Below are positions 45,538 to 54,287 of a stretch of 64,000 nt of DNA, piece after piece. Made by a program: the position numbers and the translations under genes. Source of the stretch: Alphaproteobacteria bacterium (GTDB lineage Bacteria; Pseudomonadota; Alphaproteobacteria; UBA828); assembly GCA_011523425.1 (NCBI GenBank), contig WTGU01000029.1, forward strand, positions 20,575 to 84,574. The letters run 5' to 3'. Numbering within the stretch: the stretch's first letter is position 1; every line of letters begins with the position of its first letter. The notes below the pieces were generated by a model. It made no database searches, was not told the origin of the DNA, and saw nothing but the letters and a program-made list of their open reading frames with translations.

Positions 45538-46415
45538 CCGTGCCGACGCTCGACATCCGCGATCTCAGACTCGGCTTCAGGACCTACGAGGCCTACGTCG
45601 AGGTGCTGCACGGCATCTCGCTCTCCATCCAGCCGGGCGAGCGGGTGGCGCTGGTAGGCGAATCGGGCTCCGGCAAGTCGGTCACGGCACGCATCGTGCT
45701 CGGCCTTCTGCAGCTTCTGCGGTCCGCGCGCATCTCGGGCGAGGTCGTCTTCGAGGGGCGCGACCTCGACCGGCTCTCGGCGCGCGAGCGCGGCCGGCTG
45801 AGGGGCACGCGCATGACGATGGTGTTCCAGGACCCGACCTCGTCGCTCAACCCGGTCTACCGCATCGGCACCCAGTTCCACGAGGTGCTGAGGCGGGCGG
45901 AGCCGGCGATCACCGGGGCGGCGGCGAGGGACCGCGCGGCGCGGATGCTCATGGAGGTCTCCATCGACGACCCGGACCGGGTCTTCGATTCCTACCCCTT
46001 CCAGCTCTCGGGCGGCATGAACCAGCGGGTGATGATCGCGATGGCGCTCGCCAACGAGCCTGCGCTGCTCATCGCCGACGAGCCCGGCACCGCGCTCGAC
46101 GTGACGGTTCAGGCCCAGACGCTCACGCTGATGCGCGAGCTGGTGGAACAGCACCGCACCGCGGTGCTGTTCATCTCCCACAATCTCGGCGTGGTGCGCG
46201 AGTTCGCCGACCGCGTCTACGTCATCTACAAGGGCCGGATCGTGGAGGAAGGGCCCACCGCGGCGGTGTTCGAGCGGCCGGGCCACGCCTACACCCGCGC
46301 GCTGATGGCGGCGGTGCCGCGCATCACCGGCGGCGGGCTGCCAGACATCGGCGACGAGCCGCGCGACTTCTCGCAGTCCCTGGTTGTGCACGACGCGCGA
46401 GGAGACGGCCCGTGA
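45534..46415 (+). CDS. ABC transporter ATPase, DppD-type
   Basis: 293 residues. Walker [11 protein letters not shown]-loop [13 protein letters not shown], signature [15 protein letters not shown] and Walker [17 protein letters not shown] are all present. The C-terminal oligopeptide-transporter part is short. It starts at ATG 45534 overlapping the preceding stop. Confidence 0.94.
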   Translation: MTVPTLDIRDLRLGFRTYEAYVEVLHGISLSIQPGERVALVGESGSGKSVTARIVLGLLQLLRSARISGEVVFEGRDLDRLSARERGRLRGTRMTMVFQDPTSSLNPVYRIGTQFHEVLRRAEPAITGAAARDRAARMLMEVSIDDPDRVFDSYPFQLSGGMNQRVMIAMALANEPALLIADEPGTALDVTVQAQTLTLMRELVEQHRTAVLFISHNLGVVREFADRVYVIYKGRIVEEGPTAAVFERPGHAYTRALMAAVPRITGGGLPDIGDEPRDFSQSLVVHDARGDGP

Positions 46416-47224
46416 GCGTGCCGCTTCTTTCGCTGCAGGGCGTGAGCAAGCTCTTCCGGCTCGAGGATCGCGAGGTGCGCGCGCTGGTCGACGTGTCGTT
46501 CGACGTGGAGGCCGGCGAATGCCTCGCCATCGTGGGCGAATCGGGTGCCGGCAAGAGCACCGTCGCCAACCTCATCCTGGGCGTCTACCCGCCGACCTCC
46601 GGCGCGATCCGGATGCACGGCGAGCCCCTGCCCGCCCGCCGCCGGCGCGAGCACCGGCGCGCCATCCAGCTCGTCCAGCAGAACCCGCTGTCGACCCTCA
46701 ACCCGAAGCGCACCGTCGGCGCCTCGCTCCGCCTCGCGCTCGACGTGCATCGCATCGGCGAGCGCCGCGAGCGGCCGGAGATCGTGGCGACGCTGCTGGA
46801 GGAGGTCGGCCTGCCCGCCGACTTCGCCAGGCGCTATCCGGCGGCGCTCTCCGGCGGGCAGCGGCAGCGCGTCGCCGTCGCCCGGGCGCTGGCCTGCCGC
46901 TCGGAGCTGGTGGTGCTGGACGAGCCCACCTCGTCGCTCGACGTGCTGGTGCAGGCGCGCGTGCTGCAACTGCTGGAGGAGCTGCAGCCGAGGCGCGGCC
47001 TCACTTACCTCTTCATCACCCACGACCTTTCGGTCGTCCGCAACTTCGCCGACCGCGTCGCGGTGTTCGAGAAAGGCCGCCTGATCGAGATCGGCGTCAC
47101 CGAGACGCTGTTCGCGGCACCCGGTCACGCCTACACGCGGCGCCTCATCAGCGCAGTGCCGGTCGTCTCCCGCGAGGAGGAGATGGTGCGGGACCGGCTC
47201 GCAGAGGGAGGTCTCCAGCCGTGA
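46412..47224 (+). CDS. ABC transporter ATPase, DppF-type
   Basis: 270 residues. Walker A GESGAGKST, Q-loop VQQNPLSTLNPKR, signature LSGGQRQRVAVARAL and Walker B LVVLDEPTSSLDV. The GTG start at 46412 overlaps the DppD-type stop. It closes the five-gene transporter and is followed 46 bp later by the hydantoinase A gene. Confidence 0.94.
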   Translation: MSVPLLSLQGVSKLFRLEDREVRALVDVSFDVEAGECLAIVGESGAGKSTVANLILGVYPPTSGAIRMHGEPLPARRRREHRRAIQLVQQNPLSTLNPKRTVGASLRLALDVHRIGERRERPEIVATLLEEVGLPADFARRYPAALSGGQRQRVAVARALACRSELVVLDEPTSSLDVLVQARVLQLLEELQPRRGLTYLFITHDLSVVRNFADRVAVFEKGRLIEIGVTETLFAAPGHAYTRRLISAVPVVSREEEMVRDRLAEGGLQP

Positions 47225-47270
47225 ATTCGCATACGCCCCGCACCCGCCCCAGCTCTCAGGGAGACCGTTG

Positions 47271-49358
47271 ATGGCCAGGACCATCCGTGTCGCAACCGAC
47301 GTCGGCGGCACCTTCACCGACCTGCTGGTCTTCGAGACCGACGAGGCCACCGGCGAGGCGTCGGTCCGCACGGCGAAGACCGACACCACCTCGCCCCGCT
47401 ACGAAGAGGGCGTGTTCGACGTCATGGCGAAGGCGGGGGTCGCGGCCGACGCCGTGGGCTTCCTCGCCCACGGCACCACCGTCGTCATCAACGCCCTGAC
47501 CGAGCGCACCGGCGTGAGCGTCGGCCTCGTCACCACGGAGGGCTTTCGCGACACGCTGGAGATCGCGCGCGGCAACCGGCCGGACTTCTTCAACCTCCAC
47601 TACGAAAAGCCCGAGCCCTTTGTGCCGCGCCGCCTGCGCCGCGAGCTGCCGGGCCGCATGGACTACCACGGCAACGAGCTGCGTCCCCTCGACCTCGCGC
47701 CGCTCCCCGGCATCGTCGCGGACTTCCGGGCGGAGGGCGTGGAGGCGGTCGCGATCTGCTTCCTCCACGCCTACGCCAACCCGGCGCACGAGCAGGCGGC
47801 GCTGGCCACGCTCGAGCGGCTGTGGCCGGAGGTCTCCGCCATCTCCTCGCACCAGATCACGCGCGAGTGGCGCGAGTACGAGCGCACCAGCACCACCGTG
47901 CTGTCGGCCTACGTGCAGCCGGTGGCGGAGCGCTACCTGCAGCGCCTCGACGCGGGCCTCGCCGCGCGCGACTTCGCCGGCGGCCTCTACATCATGCAGT
48001 CGAACTGCGGCGTCGATTCCGTCGACACGGTATCGCGCGTTCCCATCACCATGGTGGAATCGGGGCCTGCGTCCGGCGTCTGGGGCGCGGCCGAGCTCGG
48101 CCGCCTGATCGGCGAGCCCAACGTGCTGGCGTTGGACATCGGCGGCACCACCGCCAAGTGCTCGCTGATCGAGGACGCGCGCGTGCGGATCAAGACCGAC
48201 TACTGGATCGGGCGCACCCGCGCCTCGGCCGGCTACCCGATCATGGTGCCCGTCGTGGACCTGGTGGAGATCGGCAACGGCGGCGGCTCGATCGCCTGGG
48301 TCGACGACTACGGCAAGCTGCGCGTCGGCCCGCGCTCGGCCGGCGCCGTGCCGGGCCCGGCGGCCTACGGGCGCGGCGGGACGGAGGCCACCACCACCGA
48401 CGCCAATCTCTGGCTCGGGCGCATCAACCGCGACTACTTCTGCGGCGGCGAGGTGGAGGCCGACATGGACGCGGTGGAGAAGGCGATCGAGGCGGTGGGG
48501 GCGCGGCTCGGCGTCGACGCCGACGAAGCCGCCCGCGGCATCGTGCGCATCGCCAACAACAACATGGTCAACGCGCTCAAGCTGGTCTCCGTCAACCGCG
48601 GCTTCGACCCGCGAGACTTCACCCTGATCGCCTTCGGCGGCGGCGGTGCCATGCACGCGGCCGCGCTCGCGCAGGAGCTGGGCGTCGCCAAGGTGGTGGT
48701 GCCGGCGGACGCCTCGGTGTTCTCCGCGTGGGGCATGATGATGTCGGACCTGCGGCGCGACGATGTCCTCACCCTGCTCGTGGACCTGAACGCGGAGAAT
48801 GCAGATGCCATCGAGGCCGCCTTCGGCGAGACGGAGGAACGGGCGCGTGCGCGCTTCGCCGCCGAAGGCATCGAGGCGTCGGCCGTCACGCTCGCGCGCT
48901 TCGGCCGGTTCCGCTACCAGAACCAGGAGCACACCACCGAGGTGCCGCTCGAGGGCGGCCCCGTGACGGCGGATCGCATCGCCGCCATCGAGGCCGCCTT
49001 CCACGAGACCTACGAGCGGGAGTACACCTACAGGCTCGCGGCCCCGGTGGAGATGGTGGGCCTGCACGTGGTCGCCCGGGTCGAGATCGGCAAGCTCGCC
49101 ATGACGCGGCGCACCGCCACGGGCAGGCCGGCGGGCGAGGCGCAGAAGGGCGTGCGCACGGTCGACTATGCCCTCGAAGGGCTGCGTGAGGCGGCCATCT
49201 ACGACGGCGCGGGGCTGGAGCCCGGCATGGCCTTCGCCGGCCCCGCCATCGTCGAGGATTCGGGCACCACGGTCGTGGTCCATCCCGGCAGCCGGGCCGA
49301 GGTCGACGGCTTCGGCAACATCCACATCCATATCGCGAACCGAGCGGAGCGGCAGTGA
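47271..49358 (+). CDS. hydantoinase/oxoprolinase family A subunit
   Basis: 695 residues, ASKHA fold. N-terminal ATDVGGTFTDLLVFE and FLAHGTTVVINALTER, then the second phosphate-binding part VLALDIGGTTAKCSLIE, NGGGSIAWVD and AFGGGGAMHAAALA. This is the ATP-dependent N-methylhydantoinase A/5-oxoprolinase/acetone carboxylase beta-type family. With the B subunit it would open a five-membered cyclic amide. GGGAGA precedes ATG 47271. Confidence 0.92.
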   Translation: MARTIRVATDVGGTFTDLLVFETDEATGEASVRTAKTDTTSPRYEEGVFDVMAKAGVAADAVGFLAHGTTVVINALTERTGVSVGLVTTEGFRDTLEIARGNRPDFFNLHYEKPEPFVPRRLRRELPGRMDYHGNELRPLDLAPLPGIVADFRAEGVEAVAICFLHAYANPAHEQAALATLERLWPEVSAISSHQITREWREYERTSTTVLSAYVQPVAERYLQRLDAGLAARDFAGGLYIMQSNCGVDSVDTVSRVPITMVESGPASGVWGAAELGRLIGEPNVLALDIGGTTAKCSLIEDARVRIKTDYWIGRTRASAGYPIMVPVVDLVEIGNGGGSIAWVDDYGKLRVGPRSAGAVPGPAAYGRGGTEATTTDANLWLGRINRDYFCGGEVEADMDAVEKAIEAVGARLGVDADEAARGIVRIANNNMVNALKLVSVNRGFDPRDFTLIAFGGGGAMHAAALAQELGVAKVVVPADASVFSAWGMMMSDLRRDDVLTLLVDLNAENADAIEAAFGETEERARARFAAEGIEASAVTLARFGRFRYQNQEHTTEVPLEGGPVTADRIAAIEAAFHETYEREYTYRLAAPVEMVGLHVVARVEIGKLAMTRRTATGRPAGEAQKGVRTVDYALEGLREAAIYDGAGLEPGMAFAGPAIVEDSGTTVVVHPGSRAEVDGFGNIHIHIANRAERQ

Positions 49359-49362
49359 GACG

Positions 49363-51069
49363 ATGACGGCAAAGACAGCGAAGACGACGATGACCAACGA
49401 TCCGATCACCCTCGAGATCATCCAGAACTCGCTGCAGAGCGCGGCCGACGAGATGTTCGCGGCCATGAAGAAGACGGCGATGAGCTCGATCATCTACGAG
49501 GTGCTCGACATGGGCACCGGGATCACCGACGCGAAGGGCGAGATCGCCTGCTCCGGCGCCGGAATCCCGGCCTTCGTCGGCGTGCTCGACAAGGCGGTGA
49601 CGGTGATCGTGGAGAAGTTCGCAGCACCCGGCGCGGTCGAGCCTGGCGACGTGTTCGTCACCAACGACCCCTATTACGGCGGCGTGACGCACCTGAACGA
49701 CATCGTGGTGGTCATGCCGGTCTTCGCCGAGGGCCGCATCATCGCCTGGACCGCGAACATCGCCCACAACTCCGACGTGGGCGGCATGGCGCCCGGCTCG
49801 CTGACCGGCGAGGCGACGGAGATCTTCCAGGAAGGGCTCCGGCTGCCCGCCGTCAAGATGATCGCGCGCGGCGAGCCGATCCAGCCGGTGCTGGAGATCA
49901 TCACGGTCAACTCCCGCATGCCCGACGTGCTGGAAGGCGACGTGTGGGCGGCGATCGCATCGGTCCGAATCGGCACCGCCCGCCTCGAGGAGATCGCGGA
50001 GAAGTACGGCGCCGCCACCTTCGAGCAGGCGATGGCGGCGTTCATGGACTATGGCGAGCGGGTCTCGCGCACGGAGCTCGCGAAGCTGCCGAGAGGCACC
50101 TTCGCGCTCACGGAAGAGCAGGACGACGGCCAGCTCTTCAACGTCAGCATCACCATCGGCGAGGACGAATTCGTCGTCGACCTGCGGGACAACCCGGACC
50201 AGGCGAGCGGCCCAGTGAATACCAGCCGCGACGGAGTGATGGTGGCGGCGCAGATGATCTTCAAGTCGCTCACCGATCCCTACTCGCCCTGCAACGCCGG
50301 CTCGTTCCGCCCGATCCGACTGCTGACGCGGGAGGGCTCGGTATTCCACGCGAAGGAGCCCGCGCCCGTCGGCTTCTATTACGAGATCGACCTGCGCGCC
50401 TACGACGTCATGTGGCGCTGCCTCGCCCAGCACATGCCGGAGCGCCTGGCGGCGGGGCACTTCGCCTCCGTGTGCGGCACCTTCATCGGCGGCATCCACC
50501 CCGACACCGGGCGCCAGTACACCATCATCGAGCCCCAGCTCGGCGGCTGGGGCGGCCGCGAGGGGATCGACGGCAACAACGCCATGTTCTGCGGCTTCCA
50601 CGGCGAGACCTTCAACTGTCCGGCCGAGATCAACGAGGCGCGCAACGGACTCTACGTCGACCAGATGGCGCTCAACCTCGAGCCCGGCGGCGAGGGCGCG
50701 TTCACCGGCGGGCGCGGCATCGTCATGGACTACCGCGTGCGCGCCGACGACGGCTACCTCACCGTGGGCTACACGCGCTCGAAGCACCCCGCCTGGGCGC
50801 TCGACGGCGGCAACGAAGGCTCGCCCAACTACGTCGAGTTCATCCCGCGCGAGGGGGAGCGCCAGCGCTTCGCCTTCGTCTCCGGCCTCAAGACCCGGAA
50901 GGACGACGTGATCCGCGTCGTCACCGGCAACGGCGGCGGCTTCGGCGACCCCGGACGGCGCGAACCCGAGCGCGTGCGGCGCGACGTGAGCAACGGGCTC
51001 ATCAGCGCCGAGCGTGCGCGGGAGGTCTACGGAGTGACAATCGATTCGGACGACGGGAGGACCGCATGA
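49363..51069 (+). CDS. hydantoinase/oxoprolinase family B subunit
   Basis: 568 residues. LEIIQNSLQSAADEMFAAM, FVTNDPYYGGVTHLNDIVV, HNSDVGGMAPGS and the glycine-rich end VVTGNGGGFGDPGRR match the HyuB family, which forms a complex with HyuA. ATG at 49363 is used; ATG at 49390 is another candidate. Its stop overlaps the racemase start (ATGA). Confidence 0.92.
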   Translation: MTAKTAKTTMTNDPITLEIIQNSLQSAADEMFAAMKKTAMSSIIYEVLDMGTGITDAKGEIACSGAGIPAFVGVLDKAVTVIVEKFAAPGAVEPGDVFVTNDPYYGGVTHLNDIVVVMPVFAEGRIIAWTANIAHNSDVGGMAPGSLTGEATEIFQEGLRLPAVKMIARGEPIQPVLEIITVNSRMPDVLEGDVWAAIASVRIGTARLEEIAEKYGAATFEQAMAAFMDYGERVSRTELAKLPRGTFALTEEQDDGQLFNVSITIGEDEFVVDLRDNPDQASGPVNTSRDGVMVAAQMIFKSLTDPYSPCNAGSFRPIRLLTREGSVFHAKEPAPVGFYYEIDLRAYDVMWRCLAQHMPERLAAGHFASVCGTFIGGIHPDTGRQYTIIEPQLGGWGGREGIDGNNAMFCGFHGETFNCPAEINEARNGLYVDQMALNLEPGGEGAFTGGRGIVMDYRVRADDGYLTVGYTRSKHPAWALDGGNEGSPNYVEFIPREGERQRFAFVSGLKTRKDDVIRVVTGNGGGFGDPGRREPERVRRDVSNGLISAERAREVYGVTIDSDDGRTA

Positions 51070-51875
51070 AGGCCAACGCCCCCCTCAAGCTGATGTATCT
51101 CAACCCGGTCGGCACCGATGCCTACGATGCCGTCTTCGCCAACATGGCGCGCAGCTACAAGCTGCCGGGCACGGAGGTGCACATCACCTGCCTGGCGGAC
51201 CCGGGCGGCGGTTTCACCCACATCGAGTACCGCGCCTACGAGACCATCGTCTCGCGCGGCATCATCCAGGCGACGCGCCAGGCAGCCCGCGAAGGCTTCG
51301 ACGCGCTCGCCATCGGCTGCTTCTACGACACGGGCCTGCACGACGCCCGCGAGATCTCGGGCGAGATGGTCGTGACCGCGCCCTGCCTCGCGTCGTGCGA
51401 GATTGCCGCCAGCCTCGCCAACCGCTTCGGCATCATCGTCGGCCGGCGCAAGTGGGTGAACCAGATGAACGCCGTCGCCCGCGAGCACGGCTACGGCGAG
51501 CGGCTCTCGGGCTTCTATCACGTCGAGCTCGGCGTCAACGACTTCCAGACCGATCACGCGGAGACCGAGCGTCGCCTCGTTGCGGCCGGCCGCAAGGCGG
51601 TGGAGGAGGACTTCGCCGAGGCGCTGATTCTCGGCTGCACGCTGGAGATCGGCTTCTACCGCGAGGTGGAGAAGGCCGTCGGCGTGCCCGTGATCGACCC
51701 CTCCATCGCGGCGCTGAAGCGCGCCGAGTATGCCGCGAATCTCAAGCGCCAGTGCGGCTGGGTGCCGAGCCGGATGTGGTCCTGCGAGCCGCCGCCGGAA
51801 GACGAGATCGCGCGCTTCGGCGGTTTCGACGACGGCGACGCCTTCGCCCAGCGCCTGGTCGTCGAGGCGGAGTAG
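51066..51875 (+). CDS. Asp/Glu/hydantoin racemase family protein
   Basis: 269 residues. The two catalytic cysteines of the family are in ALAIGCFYDTG (about residue 86) and ALILGCTLEIGF (about residue 195). The N-terminus LKLMYLNPVGTDAYDA is typical of hydantoin racemase-like proteins. It may interconvert enantiomers before or after ring opening. It is co-transcribed with HyuA/HyuB. Confidence 0.88.
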   Translation: MKANAPLKLMYLNPVGTDAYDAVFANMARSYKLPGTEVHITCLADPGGGFTHIEYRAYETIVSRGIIQATRQAAREGFDALAIGCFYDTGLHDAREISGEMVVTAPCLASCEIAASLANRFGIIVGRRKWVNQMNAVAREHGYGERLSGFYHVELGVNDFQTDHAETERRLVAAGRKAVEEDFAEALILGCTLEIGFYREVEKAVGVPVIDPSIAALKRAEYAANLKRQCGWVPSRMWSCEPPPEDEIARFGGFDDGDAFAQRLVVEAE

Positions 51876-51906
51876 AGCGTAGCCGTCTTTGGCGAAGGAG
51901 CGACCG

Positions 51907-52692
51907 ATGCGCGTGGTGAGCTGGAACGTGAACGGAATCCGCGCCTGCGTGAAGAAGGGGTTCGCGGAGTTCCTCGCGCGCTCGCAGGCCGACATCCTCG
52001 GCGTGCAGGAGGTCCGCGCGCTCCACGAGGAGATTCCCGACGAGGCGCGGGCGCCGGCCGGCTGGCACACGGCGTTCGTCGCGGCCGAGCGGCGCGGCTA
52101 CAGCGGCGTCGGGCTCTATTCGAGGCTTGCGCCGGAGCGGGTGGAGACCGGGCTCGGCGAGGCCCGGTTCGACGTCGAAGGCCGCTACATCGCCGCGCAC
52201 TTCCGCAGCGAGCGCGGGCGCTTCGCCGTGGTCAACGCCTACTTCCCCAAGGGCAGCGGCAAAGACCGCGACAACAGCCGGGTCCCCTACAAGCTCGAGT
52301 TCTACGATGCGCTCTTCCAGCGGGTGCAGCGGATGCGCCGGCGCTGCCCGGTGCTGGTGATCGGTGACTACAACACCGCGCACCGGGAGATCGACCTGGC
52401 GCGGCCCAGGGACAACGTCAGGAACAGCGGCTTCCTGCCGGAAGAGCGGGCCGAGCTCGACCGCTGGCTTGCGGCGGGCTGGGTGGACACCTTCCGTGCG
52501 CTGCACCCGGACGCGCCGGGTCATTACACCTGGTGGACGCAGCGGGGCGGCGCGCGGGAGCGCAACGTCGGCTGGCGGATCGACTACGTGCTGGCCTCGC
52601 CGGCGGCGATGAAGCGCGTGCAGGGCGCCTTCGTCTGGCCCGACGAGCGGGGCTCCGACCACTGCCCGGTCGGCGTCGACATCGACCTGTAG
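51907..52692 (+). CDS. xth: exodeoxyribonuclease III-type AP endonuclease
   Basis: 261 residues, EEP fold. Motifs: VVSWNVNGIRA, ILGVQEVRA (metal glutamate), VIGDYNTAHREID, and the terminal SDHCPVGVDIDL with the catalytic His. It repairs abasic sites. ATG 51907 is chosen because GAAGGAGCG is just upstream. Unrelated in function to the preceding catabolic operon; 31 bp separate them. Confidence 0.94.
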   Translation: MRVVSWNVNGIRACVKKGFAEFLARSQADILGVQEVRALHEEIPDEARAPAGWHTAFVAAERRGYSGVGLYSRLAPERVETGLGEARFDVEGRYIAAHFRSERGRFAVVNAYFPKGSGKDRDNSRVPYKLEFYDALFQRVQRMRRRCPVLVIGDYNTAHREIDLARPRDNVRNSGFLPEERAELDRWLAAGWVDTFRALHPDAPGHYTWWTQRGGARERNVGWRIDYVLASPAAMKRVQGAFVWPDERGSDHCPVGVDIDL

Positions 52693-52726
52693 CGCAATTT
52701 CTGACCTGCCGGGTTCACGACAGGCC

Positions 52727-52780
52727 GAACGACTCCCACCTCCCCCTGTCCCCCTCCCCCAAAGGCGGAGGGGGAACGTG
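52727..52780 (-). repeat. family-2 repeat, half copy in reverse orientation
   Basis: The reverse complement reads CGTTCCCCCTCCGCCTTTGG, GGGAGGGGGACAGGGGGAGG and TGGGAGTC, matching the second half of the 41057-41178 repeat with few differences. It lies between the xth stop and the MuB-like gene and could serve as a terminator. Confidence 0.85.
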
Positions 52781-52963
52781 ACTGTACACACCCCAAATTC
52801 GGGTCGTAATGACCACTATATCGGGATAGTTCCCGGACTTAGCCAGATATAGATGGACATAGATGGACGGTACGGCGCGTTGGCGCCACAGACGATGGCT
52901 GAGGCGCCGCCGATTCGCTCCGGCGGCGCCCCTGGGTCAGGCTGTCAGGGTCCGAGCCTTGCG

Positions 52964-53938
52964 TCAGCCGGCTCTCTGCGCCGCCGTGCCTTCGTCGACT
53001 GCAGTTCCCTCGTCAGCAGCGGCGGTGATGTCGGCGGCCTCGATCGCGTCCCGGTCCGCCGCCTGCGTCACCATCCAGGCGCGACCCAGGAGGCGGCGCA
53101 TTGCGTGAAGACCGCCGGGGCCTTTGCCGACGGCGTTCAGGATCTTGAGTTCCGCTTTGGTGGGCCGGCGCCCCAGCACGCCGGCGGCGATGTCCTCAAC
53201 ATCCGATGTGGGCTGTGTGGCAAGGTCGATCCTGAGGCCGATGCGTCCGTCTACCTGTTGGCAGCGGGCAAGGGCCATGCGGATCGTCTCGTCGGCCACC
53301 AGTGCCAGGCCACAGCCGGCGCGGTCGCGGATGATGCGGAGTTCGTCCAACAACTTGTCGCGCAGGTGGTGGGCCTCATCCACCACGATCAACGCCTGGC
53401 GATCCCGCAGGCGGTCGATGATGGTCCTCTCCGCGTCCAGCGCCGAGCGGTGGTGCCGGCCGGCACCGATCGCCTCGCCCACCAGGGATAGAAGACCGGG
53501 AAGGGAGAACACCGCGCTTGAGACGGAGAGATAGAAGGCGTTGGTTCTGCCGGCGCAGTAGCGCTCCGACGCCCATGTCTTGCCCCGGCCGGGCTTGCCG
53601 ATGATGGCGACGATATCGCCTGCGGCGTGGGCATAGGCCAGGGCAGAGGTGATCTGACGTGAAGCGCTGGTCTCCGCGTGACGATCGAGGCCGGCGCCGT
53701 CGAGGGAGCGCTTAGCAGCATCGGCACGGGTATCCAGCCAGCGCTCGACATCGGCTGCGACGGCGTCGTTGTCTCCGGTGTAGGTGCCGTTCAGCCAGCG
53801 TGTGATGCTGGAGGCGTGTCTGCCGATCTGGTCTGCGGCACGGGCGGTGCTAAGGCCGGACTGTTCCAGCTCGATCTGAAAGGCGGCGCGCAGGTCGCGC
53901 TTCTCTCCTTGTGACTCAATATGTGTGATAGTTCCCAT
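52964..53938 (-). CDS. MuB-like transposition target ATPase
   Basis: 324 residues. An N-terminal helix-turn-helix (ARAADQIGRHASSITRWLN) is followed by an AAA+ domain with Walker A IGKPGRGKTWASERY and Walker B ALIVVDEAHHLRDK. A C-terminal helical bundle of MuB type follows (LKILNAVGKGPGGLHAM). It would bind target DNA and deliver it to the transposase. The last 20 residues are alanine- and threonine-rich. Confidence 0.85.
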   Translation of the reverse strand: MGTITHIESQGEKRDLRAAFQIELEQSGLSTARAADQIGRHASSITRWLNGTYTGDNDAVAADVERWLDTRADAAKRSLDGAGLDRHAETSASRQITSALAYAHAAGDIVAIIGKPGRGKTWASERYCAGRTNAFYLSVSSAVFSLPGLLSLVGEAIGAGRHHRSALDAERTIIDRLRDRQALIVVDEAHHLRDKLLDELRIIRDRAGCGLALVADETIRMALARCQQVDGRIGLRIDLATQPTSDVEDIAAGVLGRRPTKAELKILNAVGKGPGGLHAMRRLLGRAWMVTQAADRDAIEAADITAAADEGTAVDEGTAAQRAG

Positions 53939-54068
53939 TCACGGTTCTCCTCTGATCAAGGCCGCACTGCGGCGGCGGGAAAGGGCCGCCAATGGGCGGC
54001 CGGGCGCCGGCTCCTGCCGGCTCCTTCGGGGCACAGACGAAAGCGCCGTCTACGCGGCAGACATAGGT

Positions 54069-54287
54069 TCAGTCGCCCCCGACGGGGTCGCGCTGGACGC
54101 ATATGATCTCGCCCGCCAGCGGCGTGAGGTCCGGCGCGATACGAGGAGCGCTGATAAAGGAGACGCCGGCCTTGCCTGCGGGGTGCCGGATGTCACCAAC
54201 GGGACGATGAACTGGTGCTGAACGGAAGACGTTGCCGATGCGGAGAGTGAGGTTGCCTGGCGTAAGCGCTGTGCGTGCCGCGCTCAC
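54069..54287 (-). CDS. small gene between MuA-like and MuB-like genes
   Basis: 72 residues; the GTG start overlaps the transposase stop as GTGA. It has LTPGNLTLRIGNVFRSAP, VGDIRHPAGKAGVSF and ends LAGEIICVQRDPVGGD. The beta-like profile and coupling support a real gene, but I know no family. Confidence 0.5.
   Translation of the reverse strand: MSAARTALTPGNLTLRIGNVFRSAPVHRPVGDIRHPAGKAGVSFISAPRIAPDLTPLAGEIICVQRDPVGGD

Noticed and set aside
52784..52868. TGTACAC and tandem ATAGATGGAC near the MuB end as possible transposon terminus
   Set aside because: No matching inverted sequence was found right of the transposase, so an end cannot be claimed.
53925..54221. Rightward 98-codon frame between the MuB-like and MuA-like genes
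   Set aside because: No family features; the leftward frame in the same place has a GTGA coupling to the transposase and is the better candidate.
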